Below are positions 8,832 through 16,865 of a stretch of DNA of 25,035 nucleotides, in pieces. The position numbers were made by a program, and so were the translations under genes. The stretch's first letter is position 1, and each line of letters opens with the position of its first letter. Source of the DNA: a candidate division SR1 bacterium CG_4_9_14_3_um_filter_40_9 (GTDB lineage Bacteria > Patescibacteriota > Gracilibacteria > Absconditabacterales > Absconditicoccaceae); the NCBI GenBank assembly GCA_002791215.1, contig PFWQ01000075.1, positions 1 through 25,035 of the forward strand, read 5' to 3'. The notes beneath the pieces were generated by a model. It was not told the DNA's origin. It did no database searches and saw only the letters and a list, made by a program, of their open reading frames with translations.

Positions 8832-9227
8832 TTAAGTTAATTTTTTGACAATAATATTTCGTGATGTCGAAAATTCACCTTGAACGAATGAGATTATATG
8901 TTTTCTGTCAGCATTTTCAATTTGTTTTTGCCGTTGAGGCAACGCATTTTTATTAAGCATTACAAAAAATTTATACCATTGTCCACAAAGAGGTTTTTTG
9001 ATTAAATCATGCTTTTGAATATAGTCAAGGACTGCCCTTTTTATCAAATGCCTCATGACCGATCTCTTATGTAATTTCAAAGTTACGTGGAGCGATAATT
9101 GATGGAAGGGAATATTTTGATATTGTTTGATGTAAAAAAACAGAAAATTACCAGCATAGATTACTTGCTTCTTCTTGGTCATAAAATTTATATCTTTTCA
9201 CGTAAGTCTGAATTCTTTAGCCAACAT
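8832..9227 (-). CDS. rnpA: Ribonuclease P protein component
   Basis: RnpA is the protein cofactor of RNase P, which trims tRNA 5' leaders. The 131-residue protein opens MLAKEFRLTGKDINFM, like the MLPKENRL start of the family. It then has a strand (NFLFFYIKQYQN), the RNR-type basic helix KLHKRSVMRHLIKRAVLDYI and the strand YKFFVMLNK, with a basic C-terminus. The one TGA codon (Gly10) separates the true start ATG 9227 from an internal ATG at 9182. Without recoding the gene would lose its first 15 residues. The sequence is divergent, and no rpmH (L34) lies upstream, although rpmH-rnpA is the usual order. A perfect -10 box lies 22 nt upstream. Confidence 0.8.
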
Positions 9228-9248
9228 AGTATGCGTTCGAAAGTAAAT

Positions 9249-9254
9249 ATTATA
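9249..9254 (-). promoter_or_regulatory. -10 box of the rnpA promoter
   Basis: TATAAT on the minus strand lies 22 nt before the rnpA start. The -35 region is weak. It is placed to drive rnpA and the AI-2E gene. Confidence 0.5.
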
Positions 9255-9323
9255 TCCATAAAGAGAATAGTTAAAATCTCGCCGGTTGCAACAAATATTT
9301 TTATTTTCTTGGCGAAGAAAATC

Positions 9324-9578
9324 ATGGATTACATTAGTATATTGGGGTATATGTGAGGCACGTTAGTAGTCATTTCTCTTCTACCTCAAACTATCAAAAG
9401 CCGAAAAACTAAATCTACAAAAGATATTTCGTTGCGAAAATATATCATTTACTGCACATGATTAGTGATACGAATTATTTATGCTATTCTCATCAAAAAT
9501 GGTCCCGTGGCCGTTATGAATAGCACAGGTTTAGTATTGGCTTTATCCATCTTATATCTTAAAATCAGATATAAATAA
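9324..9578 (+). CDS. SemiSWEET / PQ-loop sugar transporter
   Basis: This 84-residue protein has three membrane helices and the full SemiSWEET pattern: GYMGGTLVVISLLPQTIKS (helix 1 with the PQ motif), KSTKDISLRKYIIYCTGLVIRIIYAIL (helix 2) and the closing AVMNSTGLVLALSILYLKIRY (helix 3). SemiSWEETs dimerise to move sugars down a gradient. Two TGA codons encode Gly, one in helix 1 and one in helix 2; under the standard code the gene would be cut to 10 residues. Start ATG 9324 gives the usual family length; ATG 9231 would add an extra hydrophobic leader. It is divergent from rnpA and convergent with the pseudouridine synthase (1-nt gap between stops). For a reduced, probably host-dependent bacterium this is a plausible route for sugar uptake. 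Confidence 0.85.
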
Positions 9579-9579
9579 A

Positions 9580-10290
9580 CTACACTATCTTACATTCGCC
9601 CAATTTCAGATTTCCAAGTTCGAATTTCCCTTCACGAATCCTCTGCAAATCCACGACTTTATAGTTCATGGCCTTGAATATCCTTCTGATATGCCTTTTT
9701 TTTCATTCATGCAAAATAAGTCTTAAAGTCATCAGGTCATCAGGTCATCAGGTCATTGATTCTTTGACTTTGGACTTTGGACTTTCGACTTTATGGACTT
9801 TAAGTAGATCTCACTCGTCTAAGATTCCCTCCTTCATCCTCTGGGCATCTCTAGACGTCAAAGGTCTATCGATTTTTACGATATATTCTTTTTCTATTTC
9901 AAATTTCGGATGTTCAAATTCATTAACTACCTTTGGATCGTTGGTCATGAGCAGAAGTCCATGGCTATCTTTGTCTAGTCTGCCAATATAATAGAGTCAT
10001 TGGAATTCTTTTGGCAACAGCTCATAAATCGTCTGATTATGAGGATCTGATTTGGAAACCACATAGCCCACAGGCTTATTAAATAATACAATTCTAGATT
10101 CAGATACGACCATATGCACAGTCTCTTTTAATCTATCATCTATCATCTCTAATCTATCGTCTTCTTGAATGAGCTGTTTATATGAATTAACAAGTTTTCC
10201 ATTGAGAAAAATTTTGCCTTGATCGACAAGATCAGTAAATTTTCTTCTAGAAATCGAATGTACAGACTGCAAATATTCACGAAGTAGCAT
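9580..10290 (-). CDS. RsuA/RluB/RluE-family pseudouridine synthase
   Basis: This 236-residue rRNA pseudouridine synthase has an N-terminal S4 RNA-binding domain (LREYLQSV, RKFTDLVDQGKIFLNGK). The catalytic domain contains FNKPVGYVVS and GRLDKDSHGLLLMTNDP, where D106 is the expected catalytic aspartate, and ends in LHEGKKRHIRRIFKAM. The Gly next to GRLD and the Gly of HEGKKRH are among those read from TGA. Whether it targets 16S (RsuA) or 23S (RluB/E) rRNA cannot be told. Two tandem-repeat blocks are translated in frame: 10131-10161 (DRLEMIDDRLK, in the linker after S4) and 9725-9802 (near SPKSKVKESMTGG). Its stop lies 1 nt from that of the convergent SemiSWEET gene. Confidence 0.85.
9725..9802. 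repeat. GTCATCAG and GGACTTT tandem repeats inside the RsuA-like gene
   Basis: Three copies of the 8-mer TCATCAGG are followed by four GGACTTT-type heptamers. The 16-mer GACTTTCGACTTTATG at 9780-9795 has an exact inverse copy at 14175-14190, behind the exonuclease gene. The block is open in the coding frame only because TGA is Gly. Confidence 0.7.
10131..10161. repeat. ATCTATC / ATCTCT tandem repeat inside the RsuA-like gene
   Basis: The first 20 bases, starting ATCTATCATCTATCATC, are identical to 19430-19449 inside the PriA-like gene. There the opposite strand is coding, so the same DNA gives DRLEMIDDRLK here and SSIISHLSS there. Confidence 0.65.
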
Positions 10291-10309
10291 AAGTTTTTCT
10301 ATTTATAAA

Positions 10310-10331
10310 AATAGAACCGATTGCTCGGTTC
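10310..10331 (-). terminator. Terminator of the small lipoprotein gene
   Basis: On the minus strand GAACCGA GCAA TCGGTTC forms a 7-bp stem followed by TATTTTTAT. A second inverted repeat (AATTCAAAT / ATTTGAATT, 10360-10380) overlaps the stop codon of the lipoprotein gene. Confidence 0.65.
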
Positions 10332-10378
10332 CCTTTCTATTCTTTTGTCTGGAAGTTTCAATTCAAATGATATTTGAA

Positions 10379-10585
10379 TTATTCAGCAACTGGAACTTCT
10401 GGAGCAACTGGAGCTTCTGGAGCAACTGGAGTTTCTTCAACAACTGGAGCTTCTGGAGCAACAACTTCTTCTACTACTGGAGGTGTGACTGTGTCATCAG
10501 TTGGAGTTTCTTCTTTTGAAACACAACCTACTAACAATACAACACTAGTCCCTAACAAGACCAAAGTAAGTAATTTCTTTTGCAT
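10379..10585 (-). CDS. Small Pro/Glu/Val/Ala-rich lipoprotein
   Basis: The 68-residue protein starts MQKKLLTLVLLGTSVVLLVGC, a signal peptide with lipobox LVGC, so Cys21 should be lipidated and the protein held at the membrane. The remaining 47 residues are acidic and low-complexity, built from APEAPV and VVEETPV units, with no folded domain expected. The strand opposite has an open frame of Ser/Gly/Thr repeats, which is a shadow of this repeat. No TGA is used. Two hairpins follow the stop. It may be a surface spacer or an envelope stress protein; the role is unknown. It is divergent from the large gene at 10895. Confidence 0.75.
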   Translation of the reverse strand: MQKKLLTLVLLGTSVVLLVGCVSKEETPTDDTVTPPVVEEVVAPEAPVVEETPVAPEAPVAPEVPVAE

Positions 10586-10609
10586 AATAAATTAATTTAA
10601 CAGATAAAA

Positions 10610-10714
10610 TATAGTTTACTACCCAAATAATTCCGAAATGTAATAAGGAATTATTGTGGTAGTAACTATATAGTCTTCAATCAAAAATAGTGTTTATTTT
10701 TGAAGGAGACTATA
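10610..10714. other. Two adjacent long inverted repeats
   Basis: Hairpin 1 pairs TATAGTTTACTACC and AATAATTCC (10610-10634) with GGAATTATT and GGTAGTAACTATA (10647-10670). Hairpin 2 pairs TATAGTCT and TCAAAAATA (10669-10689) with TATTTTTGA and AGACTATA (10695-10714). Both begin or end with TATAGT/ACTATA. They may be a structured leader, a terminator pair or a mobile palindromic element. Confidence 0.6.
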
Positions 10715-10836
10715 GAACAAGGGAAAATATAGTAATATTATTTGCTTTTGCAAGCTTTTTATATAAAATCACCATATTCCTAGAATGCACTAGATAAGCC
10801 AATTTTAAAATTCAAACACATAGAAATCATCAAAAT

Positions 10837-10865
10837 TTGACAAAAAAAGAGTAAAACCATATAAT
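10837..10865 (+). promoter_or_regulatory. Consensus sigma-70-type promoter
   Basis: TTGACA (10837-10842), 17-nt spacer, TATAAT (10860-10865): perfect consensus hexamers at the ideal distance. Transcription should start near 10872, giving a leader of only about 23 nt before ATG 10895. Confidence 0.8.
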
Positions 10866-10894
10866 TATACCATAGACTTTATATACTTCCACGC

Positions 10895-13141
10895 ATGCCA
10901 GATATCGAAAACAAAAATCACTACAGTCCCGTAATGGAAAAAAACACGACAGTAGAGAGTGTGATCAAGACCTATCGTCTGATCCATACATATTTTTTCA
11001 CATATGCGATTTTCGTGGTGGTGCTCATCATCGGTGTGATAATATTTCAGAATATACTAAAAACCAATACCTTGACGGTCCAGACATCACAGGTGAATCA
11101 CGAATTCGTCATCAGACAGAAAAAACTCATAGGTGCATTCAACAAACAATTAAAGCAGAATATAGAAAACGAAGGCGTACAGGTGGAAATCATCGAGTGA
11201 TATATCAGCAATACCGGCGGCTATATCGAATCCTCAAATAACTTGGCCAGATATAAATGATATATCTTGCCGAGATTCTTCTATATCCAAAAAACCGTTC
11301 CGCTTCAGGATATCGCTTATTTCTCAAAAAGCGATTATGAAACCAGAGAATTGGATTATTTCATACAAAACGTGCTGCTCGCCAAAGTAGAAACGAATCA
11401 GAGACAGGAAGCCAACACTCAGCTCCCCATCAAGGGAACTATCATAGAGACATTCGATCTCGGATGTATGTTTAAAAACAAGTTTTTCCAGGCTATCTGC
11501 AATCAGCATATTGAAGAATTTCTTGATAGCTTCTTTGTCTACGGCATCAATCGTGACTATGAATGACTTAAAACAGTATTCGACATAATAATAGATGATG
11601 AATACAAAACTCTTCTCTGTGAGAATATGGACAAATATATCATCTATTCCAATGATACGAATGCAAAAATCGAAGAATTGGTTGCCAGATGCAGCACTCA
11701 GTCAGTGACGAAATTCAAAAAACTAGCTTCATTCATAGAAGTACAAAAGGAATTAGACAGCAAGCAGATCAGTAAATCGATCTATAATGACAGCGAAATC
11801 AATGCGTACAAATTGCTTTCCGTGCAGCAATCTATCTACAAAGACATTATAAACAACAGGATAAATACGACTAATATATTGCAATATCTGGATTTTCTTA
11901 AGGAATTGCTCGCTGCAGACAAAATAGACGCTTTCTACAAAGATTTGAGTTATCGATTCGACAATAAATATATACTCCCACGAATAGAGAATCCAGACAA
12001 TCCGATAGCCAAAAACAGGAAATCTGACGCAGACGAAATCATAAAACAGATCACCATCGTGAACAATGGAAGCGAACTTTTGGGCTTCAAATGACTGGCG
12101 TATCAGATCAAGAATCATGGACTATTACCGGTACAAGTGCAAAATCAGGCACAGACAACGAGTTCAAAAGACGAAATCACCCTACTGCTGAATCATTTCA
12201 GCTACCTCAAGGTGAAAGAAACGATATTTTCAGGAGAAGACCATGGTCCTGTGGACATCCTCGTAAATGGAGATCTTATCATCGATGACACGAAAGAATA
12301 CGGAAAACAGCTGAAACTCAATACTGCGCTATTGCTGCGTTATCAGCAGAATGGATTTGTGGTGAAAAAAATAAAAATAGAGAATCAGAATACGCTGAAT
12401 GCAGTGATGAAAGAGGTCTTATCCAAGGCTGAATATTCATTAGGAGAGATGTATGAATACGTCGCTCAGAATTTAGCCTTCTATGATAAAGCATCGCAGA
12501 CGGATACGACGGATCTTTTCTGCAATCAGATCAAAAACAAGGTCATGGCTGACCCGAACATACAAGTGAACACATGTACTACCAGCAATCTTTCCGTAAC
12601 CAAATCTGATGAGGATACCACGATAAAATATGTCATAGAGTTCGCCAATTACGCTATCACGAGCATCTCTATTTCAGATCAGGAGATACAAACGGCTATA
12701 AATGAAAAACTCAAGAATATCTCTACCAACGAAGTAAATTTCACAGACATCATCGGCGATATCATCTGTTACAAGAAGCCGCAAGTATCGACAACGGAAT
12801 GAACGGATAACGCCATCATCATCACGGAGAAGATAAAAAACTATCTTGGGATCACCATCGACGATATCGCAGAAAAAAGCGGAAGAATCTTGATAGCATT
12901 CAGCGTCTGAAGGATAAAATTCATAGGCAATTACAATATGACCAAAAACATCATTTATCCGATTTACTTTAAGGACGTGCTTCTCAACAATGTTCCAGCC
13001 AAGATAATGAACTTCTCTTTATCTCTTGATGATGCAAGCAAAACCGATATATATAAATTTATCAGTAGTCCTTCGGACTACATCAAAACCATAAGTCCTG
13101 AAAGCTACCTATTGTATGATAAATTTATATCAGGAGAATAA
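10895..13141 (+). CDS. Large membrane-anchored protein of unknown function
   Basis: The protein has 748 residues. One hydrophobic segment near residues 33-54 (YFFTYAIFVVVLIIGVIIF) follows a charged N-terminus, so it is predicted to be anchored by a single helix with a large domain outside. The rest is rich in Asn, Lys, Ile, Asp and Ser, with helical stretches and no motif I recognise. At least six in-frame TGAs join what would otherwise be six separate ORFs (breaks near 11198, 11258, 11564, 12091, 12800 and 12908), and the frame stays constant throughout. Expression is probably driven by the consensus promoter upstream. The exonuclease gene begins 2 nt after the stop, and its AGGAG lies inside this gene's last codons, so the two are translationally linked. 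Possibly a lineage-specific surface or secretion-system protein. Confidence 0.8.
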
Positions 13142-13143
13142 TT

Positions 13144-14145
13144 ATGTACAAAAGATACACCCTCAATGATCTCAAAACAGTGCAGAATGACCTGATTCCG
13201 AATTTTTTTTCCATTCTCAAAAAAGAGAACTGCATCCTGCCTTCTGACTTTTTCAAAAAAGTATTTAAGGACGGTGAAAGCGTGTATTATTTCAATAGGT
13301 GAGAAGCGATATTCAGAGCTTCACAAGACAACGGGCTCACCACCATCATTGATGAAAAAGAGAAGATAGAGATAGTCCTCGACGATGTAGGGAAAAGGGA
13401 ATTGCAATCCATCATCAAAACCTACATCACCAAGAGAGAGAGGGTCAACGGTCAGAAATCCATCGAACAGATACTCCTAGATGAATTTCAGAAATGATTC
13501 TACAACAATATCTTGGGGAAGCCATATCTCGTTTACGATATAGAAACGACATCCAATATCTCCAATCTCAAAGAGACTAAATTTCTACTTGGGTACTGTA
13601 TGCGAGCGCAATCTGACAACACGATGAAATATGAATATATCGACCAGGAAGGACTGAAGAAATTCGTAGAGAAAATGGTTAATTTTGATGGATATATCGT
13701 GGGATATAACAACATCGGATTTGATAATCCTGTATGCATATACAATATGGGATGAACGCAGGAAGATTTGGAGAAAATCAACAACAAAAGCATAGATCTC
13801 TTCCTTTTCATGCGGTCTTTGACCGGCAAAAGGATGGGATTGAATAAACTAGGTACAGCGCTCATCAATGTAAGCAAAACACTGGATGTGGGAGCCCAAG
13901 GAGAAATGCTCTGGAAAAAATATCAAGAAACGGGCGACAAGAAAGCGTTGGAAGAATTCAAGAAATATTGCAAGAACGATGTAAGGATGACGGCATTGGT
14001 GCTCCTCTATCTCCTTCACTACCAGAAGATATTCATGGAAGGAGAAGAGATAAATTTCGGTATCAATGATCTCATAGAAAAAGGGAAGCGCGAAGTCAAA
14101 GAAGTTAAAAACAACAATGGCTGACAAACAAGTATGTTCGCATAA
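13144..14145 (+). CDS. DEDD-superfamily 3'-5' exonuclease with a possible clamp-binding C-terminus
   Basis: The 333-residue protein has an N-terminal region of about 125 residues that I do not recognise, then an RNase H-like exonuclease fold. ExoI is YDIETT (D132, E134), ExoII is YNNIGFDNP (D194) and ExoIII is YCKNDV (Y275, D279), the DEDDy arrangement of proofreading-type nucleases. The protein ends GQTSMFA. QTSMF fits the Qxx(L/M)F pattern by which bacterial proteins bind the DNA sliding clamp; its place at the extreme C-terminus is typical, but binding is inferred. Gly before QTSMFA is a TGA codon, so under the standard code the motif would be lost. AGGAG 7 nt before ATG 13144 is a good Shine-Dalgarno. 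Likely DNA repair or replication; RNA substrates are possible. Confidence 0.8.
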
Positions 14146-14240
14146 ATCAAAAAATCAGTCAAAAGTCGTATAGTCATAAAGTCGAAAGTCAAAGACCTTA
14201 TAGACCTTCGACATTAAGACCTTATAGACTTTTCTTTAAT
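14146..14240. repeat. AAAGTC / GACCTTATA repeat cluster
   Basis: The gap between the exonuclease and methyltransferase genes is filled by AAAGTC words (CATAAAGTCGAAAGTC at 14175-14190) and two copies of AAGACCTTATAGAC. The 16-mer is exactly inverted inside the RsuA-like gene at 9780-9795. Confidence 0.65.
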
Positions 14241-14259
14241 AAGTATTTAGCCATTCAAA

Positions 14260-15084
14260 ATGGATATTAAAAAAAATTTACAATCATTCTATGATGCAGA
14301 GGCAAAAAAATATGCCTCCACCAGAAAAAAACATCGGACAGATGCTGACATAGTTTTGGAAGAAATCAAAAAATGTTGAAAAAAGACGATATCGATTCTA
14401 GAATTCGGTTGCGGAAGCGGAAGATTGTTGGAGCACCTCAAGACGCTCAAATGAATAAAAATCAAATATACAGGCGTAGATATTTCCAATGAATTATTAA
14501 AAATCGCAAAAAAAGAAAATTCTGATCAGCACAAACGTAGCAATGCTACATCTCTATCATGTACATTCGTAAACGATGATATTGCAAATTATGTTAAAAC
14601 ATTGAAACAGGAATCTTTCGATTTCATTATCGGAATAGCAAGTTTTCAGCATGTTTCGACAAGGAAAGAAAGGATTTCCCTCATGAAAAATTTTTATAGG
14701 CTACTAAGCTATGAGGGGAAACTCATAATGACCAACCGGGCGTTATCACTACGATTCCTCCAGAAACATAAGATTCAGATTCTCAGATCTTTGTTGGAAT
14801 ATCTCATCTCTTTGGGTAAACGCAGCACAAGAGACATCATGGTTCCTCGATCCTCACAGACAAATTCCAAAAGTTCGGTACTCGGTGCTCATCACTCGCC
14901 ACTGAAAATCTTTAGATTTTATCATATGTTTGGACTTGCAGAATTGAAGAAATTGGCAGACATGTCTGGATTCGCAATCGAAAAACTGACGTATCTAAAT
15001 CAGGACGGCAAAGAGATCCTTAGTCGGGCACAGGCGAGCAATTCCTTTCTTGTTGCAAAAAAAGATGTTTTCACTATATCATAA
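14260..15084 (+). CDS. Class I SAM-dependent methyltransferase (Trm9/ALKBH8-like)
   Basis: The protein has 274 residues. The SAM-binding loop ILEFGCGSGR lies near residue 46-55, the acidic loop is YTGVDIS, motif IV is FDFIIGIASFQHVS, and GKLIMTNRA follows. The late segment FRFYHMFGLAELKKLADMSGF resembles the end of Trm9/ALKBH8-type tRNA wobble-uridine methyltransferases, but substrate assignment is tentative. Two in-frame TGAs are read as Gly (residue 40 region and KTLKG). A family C repeat is translated as SSVLGAHHSPL before the conserved C-terminal segment (14874-14904). Start ATG 14260 has no clear Shine-Dalgarno. The gene is separated from the exonuclease by a repeat cluster, so co-transcription is uncertain. 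Confidence 0.8.
14874..14904 (+). repeat. Family C repeat inside the methyltransferase gene
   Basis: GGTACTCGGTGCTCATCACTCGCCACTG is a diverged copy of the CTCGTGACTCG...CTCGTCACTC element, translated SSVLGAHHSPL. The frame is the same as in rimO and the PriA-like gene. Confidence 0.5.
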
Positions 15085-15091
15085 GAGACCA

Positions 15092-15127
15092 AGTTGACTC
15101 AGTTAACTCATTTTACTCAGTTTACCA
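15092..15127. repeat. Short tandem repeat before the PsbP-like lipoprotein
   Basis: TGACTCAGT, TAACTCATT and TTACTCAGT follow each other as 9-bp units. An in-frame ATG at 15094 would run through them, but ATG 15136 gives a clean signal peptide. Confidence 0.5.
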
Positions 15128-15135
15128 AACAAAAA

Positions 15136-15720
15136 ATGACAAAAAAGATTTTCACTCTTCTTGCGCTCAGCGTGACAGCAATAAGTCTCGCAGGATGTTT
15201 TGCAAAGAAAGACACGGTGATTACTCCTACAGTTACAGGAGATGCATTAGTAGAAACAACAACGCCAAGCTCTCAATCATATGAATATAAAAATAAGGAG
15301 AAATGATTCTCATTCACCCTTCCTACCGCATGGACTTTTCAAGAAAATGTTTTCGGCTCACTAGTGATGTTTTTTGCTCCGCAAGGAGAGGGCGATAAAA
15401 TCAAGGAGAATTTGTGAATAGTCACTGAAGAATTGACTGGCGACGTACAACTTGCTAGCTATTTTGAATTAACCAAAGGAAGTATAGAAAGCGTGATTCA
15501 TGACTACAAAGTAGAGAAAGAAGAAGCCATCACGGTAAACGGCGGAAACGCCATGAAGATAATCTACAAAGGTACAGAAGGTGAAAATAAACTCGAATGG
15601 CAGCAAGTAGTAACGCTCAAATGAACTACCGCATATATATTCACCTATACGGCGACTGAAGACACCTTCAACAACTTTATTGATGAGGTCGATGCTATCA
15701 TAAATACTTTCACCATGTAA
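15136..15720 (+). CDS. PsbP-like lipoprotein
   Basis: The 194-residue protein starts MTKKIFTLLALSVTAISLAGC, a lipoprotein signal with lipobox LAGC (Cys21). After a Thr/Ser-rich linker comes a domain of about 145 residues: YEYKNKEKGFSFTLPTAWTFQEN, then FAPQGEGDKIKENLGIVTEE, and NKLEWQQVVTLKGTTAYIFTYTATEDTF near the end. This order is the pattern of PsbP/DUF1795-type domains, found in many small bacterial envelope lipoproteins of unknown role. Three TGA codons encode Gly. ATG 15136 is chosen over 15094 because the signal peptide begins there. It shares its 3' hairpin with the convergent gene downstream. Confidence 0.8.
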
Positions 15721-15724
15721 AAAA

Positions 15725-15744
15725 AACTCCGGAATTACCGGAGT
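15725..15744 (-). terminator. Terminator between convergent genes
   Basis: ACTCCGG / CCGGAGT (7 bp, 5-nt loop). On the minus strand it is followed by eight T residues, so it is a strong intrinsic terminator for the gene at 15768. On the plus strand no T-run follows. Confidence 0.75.
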
Positions 15745-15767
15745 CATTGATTGATAATGTTTGAAGA

Positions 15768-16037
15768 CTAAGCATTTTGCCGTTGATGTTCAAACTCCTT
15801 ATTAGTAAGCAATGACATTGCATGTACAGATAGCATAGAATCAAGGTCAATGTGCATCAATTCTTTATTTTCCTTTTTTTGTCTGCGAAGGAAATTTTGA
15901 AAAGTGTCATCTTCGACGATTCTAAGACTTGGCACCATGCATACAATGGGCGCTTCCTCATCAAACGCACCATCCATAAGGGTACGATCACGCACAAATG
16001 CAGATTCTAATTTGATTTCTTCCTCAAAAGGAATCAC
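15768..16037 (-). CDS. Hypothetical acidic protein, 89 residues
   Basis: I do not recognise it. From a GTG start the protein begins MIPFEEEIKLESAF and ends TNKEFEHQRQNA. It is soluble, with an acidic N-terminal half and a basic stretch (NFLRRQKKENKEL). No TGA is used. A T-rich terminator follows the stop. Upstream, in the same frame, lie a TAG at 16047-16049 and an ATG at 16100 that would encode MSKKKVPVSEKGGSRKN. If TAG were absent, the two parts would form one protein of 110 residues with a proline-rich joint (LPPVIPFEEE). The gene may therefore be a longer one split by a stop, or use the GTG. Only moderate confidence that it is expressed. Confidence 0.5.
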   Translation of the reverse strand: MIPFEEEIKLESAFVRDRTLMDGAFDEEAPIVCMVPSLRIVEDDTFQNFLRRQKKENKELMHIDLDSMLSVHAMSLLTNKEFEHQRQNA

Positions 16038-16046
16038 AGGAGGAAG

Positions 16047-16100
16047 CTAATTCTTTCTGGAACCACCTTTCTCACTGACTGGAACTTTCTTTTTAGACAT
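16047..16100 (-). CDS. 17-residue basic micro-ORF, perhaps the N-terminus of the 89-residue gene
   Basis: ATG 16100 encodes MSKKKVPVSEKGGSRKN and stops at TAG, 9 nt before the GTG of the next ORF in the same frame. It may be a leader peptide or the cut-off N-terminus of the downstream protein. Too short to judge by composition. Confidence 0.3.
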   Translation of the reverse strand: MSKKKVPVSEKGGSRKN

Positions 16101-16257
16101 AGTTTTCTTTTTTTTTGGTTTTTCTTTTACGCAACTTATAACTATTTAAACAGAAATAGCAACACGAAGTCAGGGCTTCACAGGCATAGAGAAAAACATG
16201 GGGAAATAGAGTCATAGTGATATAGAAATTTCTATCAAACCTATCAAACCTATAAAT

Positions 16258-16707
16258 CTATTCCAACTCTCGCATAAAAATCGCAGAAGTCTGACCTACA
16301 TTGAGTGATTCTTTCACTCATTGCATAGGGATATATATGACAGTATCTACCGCCTTCAACGTAGCAGACAAAACACCATCCACTTCATTTCCGAACACGA
16401 CAGCGATTCAGCCTATATGTTTTTTTTGAGAAAATTCATCAAGCTTCTCGGCTCATTTAGTAACTTCAGCAGCAATTACTTCCATTCACTGCTCTTTCGC
16501 ATATGCAATGGCTTCCAAAGTCGTATTGAATTGTTTTATTCCAACCGTTTCTTCAGCACCCAGAGAAGTTTTTTTCACTTTGGCAATTTCATCAGGAGAC
16601 GGCGTATATCAACTCAATCGCACCTTCCATCACAAAGCGTCGGCTGTACGGATGATATTCCCGACATTGTAAGCACTACGGATATTTTCTAGTATCACTA
16701 CTTTCAT
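16258..16707 (-). CDS. SpoU/TrmH-family RNA 2'-O-methyltransferase
   Basis: The 149-residue protein is a single SPOUT domain with the three family motifs: NIRSAYNVGNIIRTAD (motif 1), VVFGNEVDGV (motif 2) and IYIPMQGVKESLNVGQTSAIF (motif 3, which forms the knotted SAM site). These enzymes methylate ribose 2'-OH in tRNA or rRNA. The short form without an N-terminal L30-like domain resembles TrmL/TrmH-like proteins; the target cannot be told. At least six Gly are TGA codons, including those of MQGVKES and HIGGIAV, so it is one of the clearest proofs of the code. It diverges from DedA. A 9-bp tandem repeat (CTATCAAAC twice) lies just past its stop. Confidence 0.85.
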
Positions 16708-16812
16708 TTCAATCAAAACAATGAATAAAATTCTGTATTGGTATATTTTTTTCTTCAGGCATTACAACAAATGTTGATTTACGAATCCAAGTAAGTACAT
16801 TTACTTTATTAT

Positions 16813-16834
16813 TTTATCGCGAAGCTTTTATCGC
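16813..16834. repeat. TTTATCGCGAA / AGCTTTTATCGC motif pair before DedA
   Basis: The words TTTATCGCGAA and AGCTTTTATCGC overlap here, 32 nt before the DedA start. The same two words in the same order occur at 20393-20441 before the VirB4-like start. Confidence 0.45.
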
Positions 16835-16865
16835 CCAAGGAGCCTTTATCATTTTATCAATTGTC

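Larger units (their letters stand above)
10586..10894. other. 309-bp divergent intergenic region
   Basis: This AT-rich region lies between the lipoprotein gene (-) and the membrane-anchored protein (+). No ORF is convincing. It holds two large adjacent hairpins (10610-10714) and a consensus promoter for the + gene (10837-10865). Confidence 0.7.

Noticed and set aside
9231..9323. Upstream ATG for the SemiSWEET gene
   Set aside because: Would add about 31 residues before a protein that already has family length and would overlap the rnpA promoter.
9725..9802. CRISPR array
   Set aside because: Units are 7-8 bp tandem repeats without spacers, and the block lies inside a coding frame.
10374..10595. 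Ser/Gly/Thr-repeat protein on the plus strand
   Set aside because: Antisense shadow of the lipoprotein gene; the minus-strand frame has a signal peptide, lipobox and terminator.
10610..10714. Integron attC site or transposon ends
   Set aside because: No integrase, transposase or attC core sites (RYYYAAC/GTTRRRY pair) recognised nearby.
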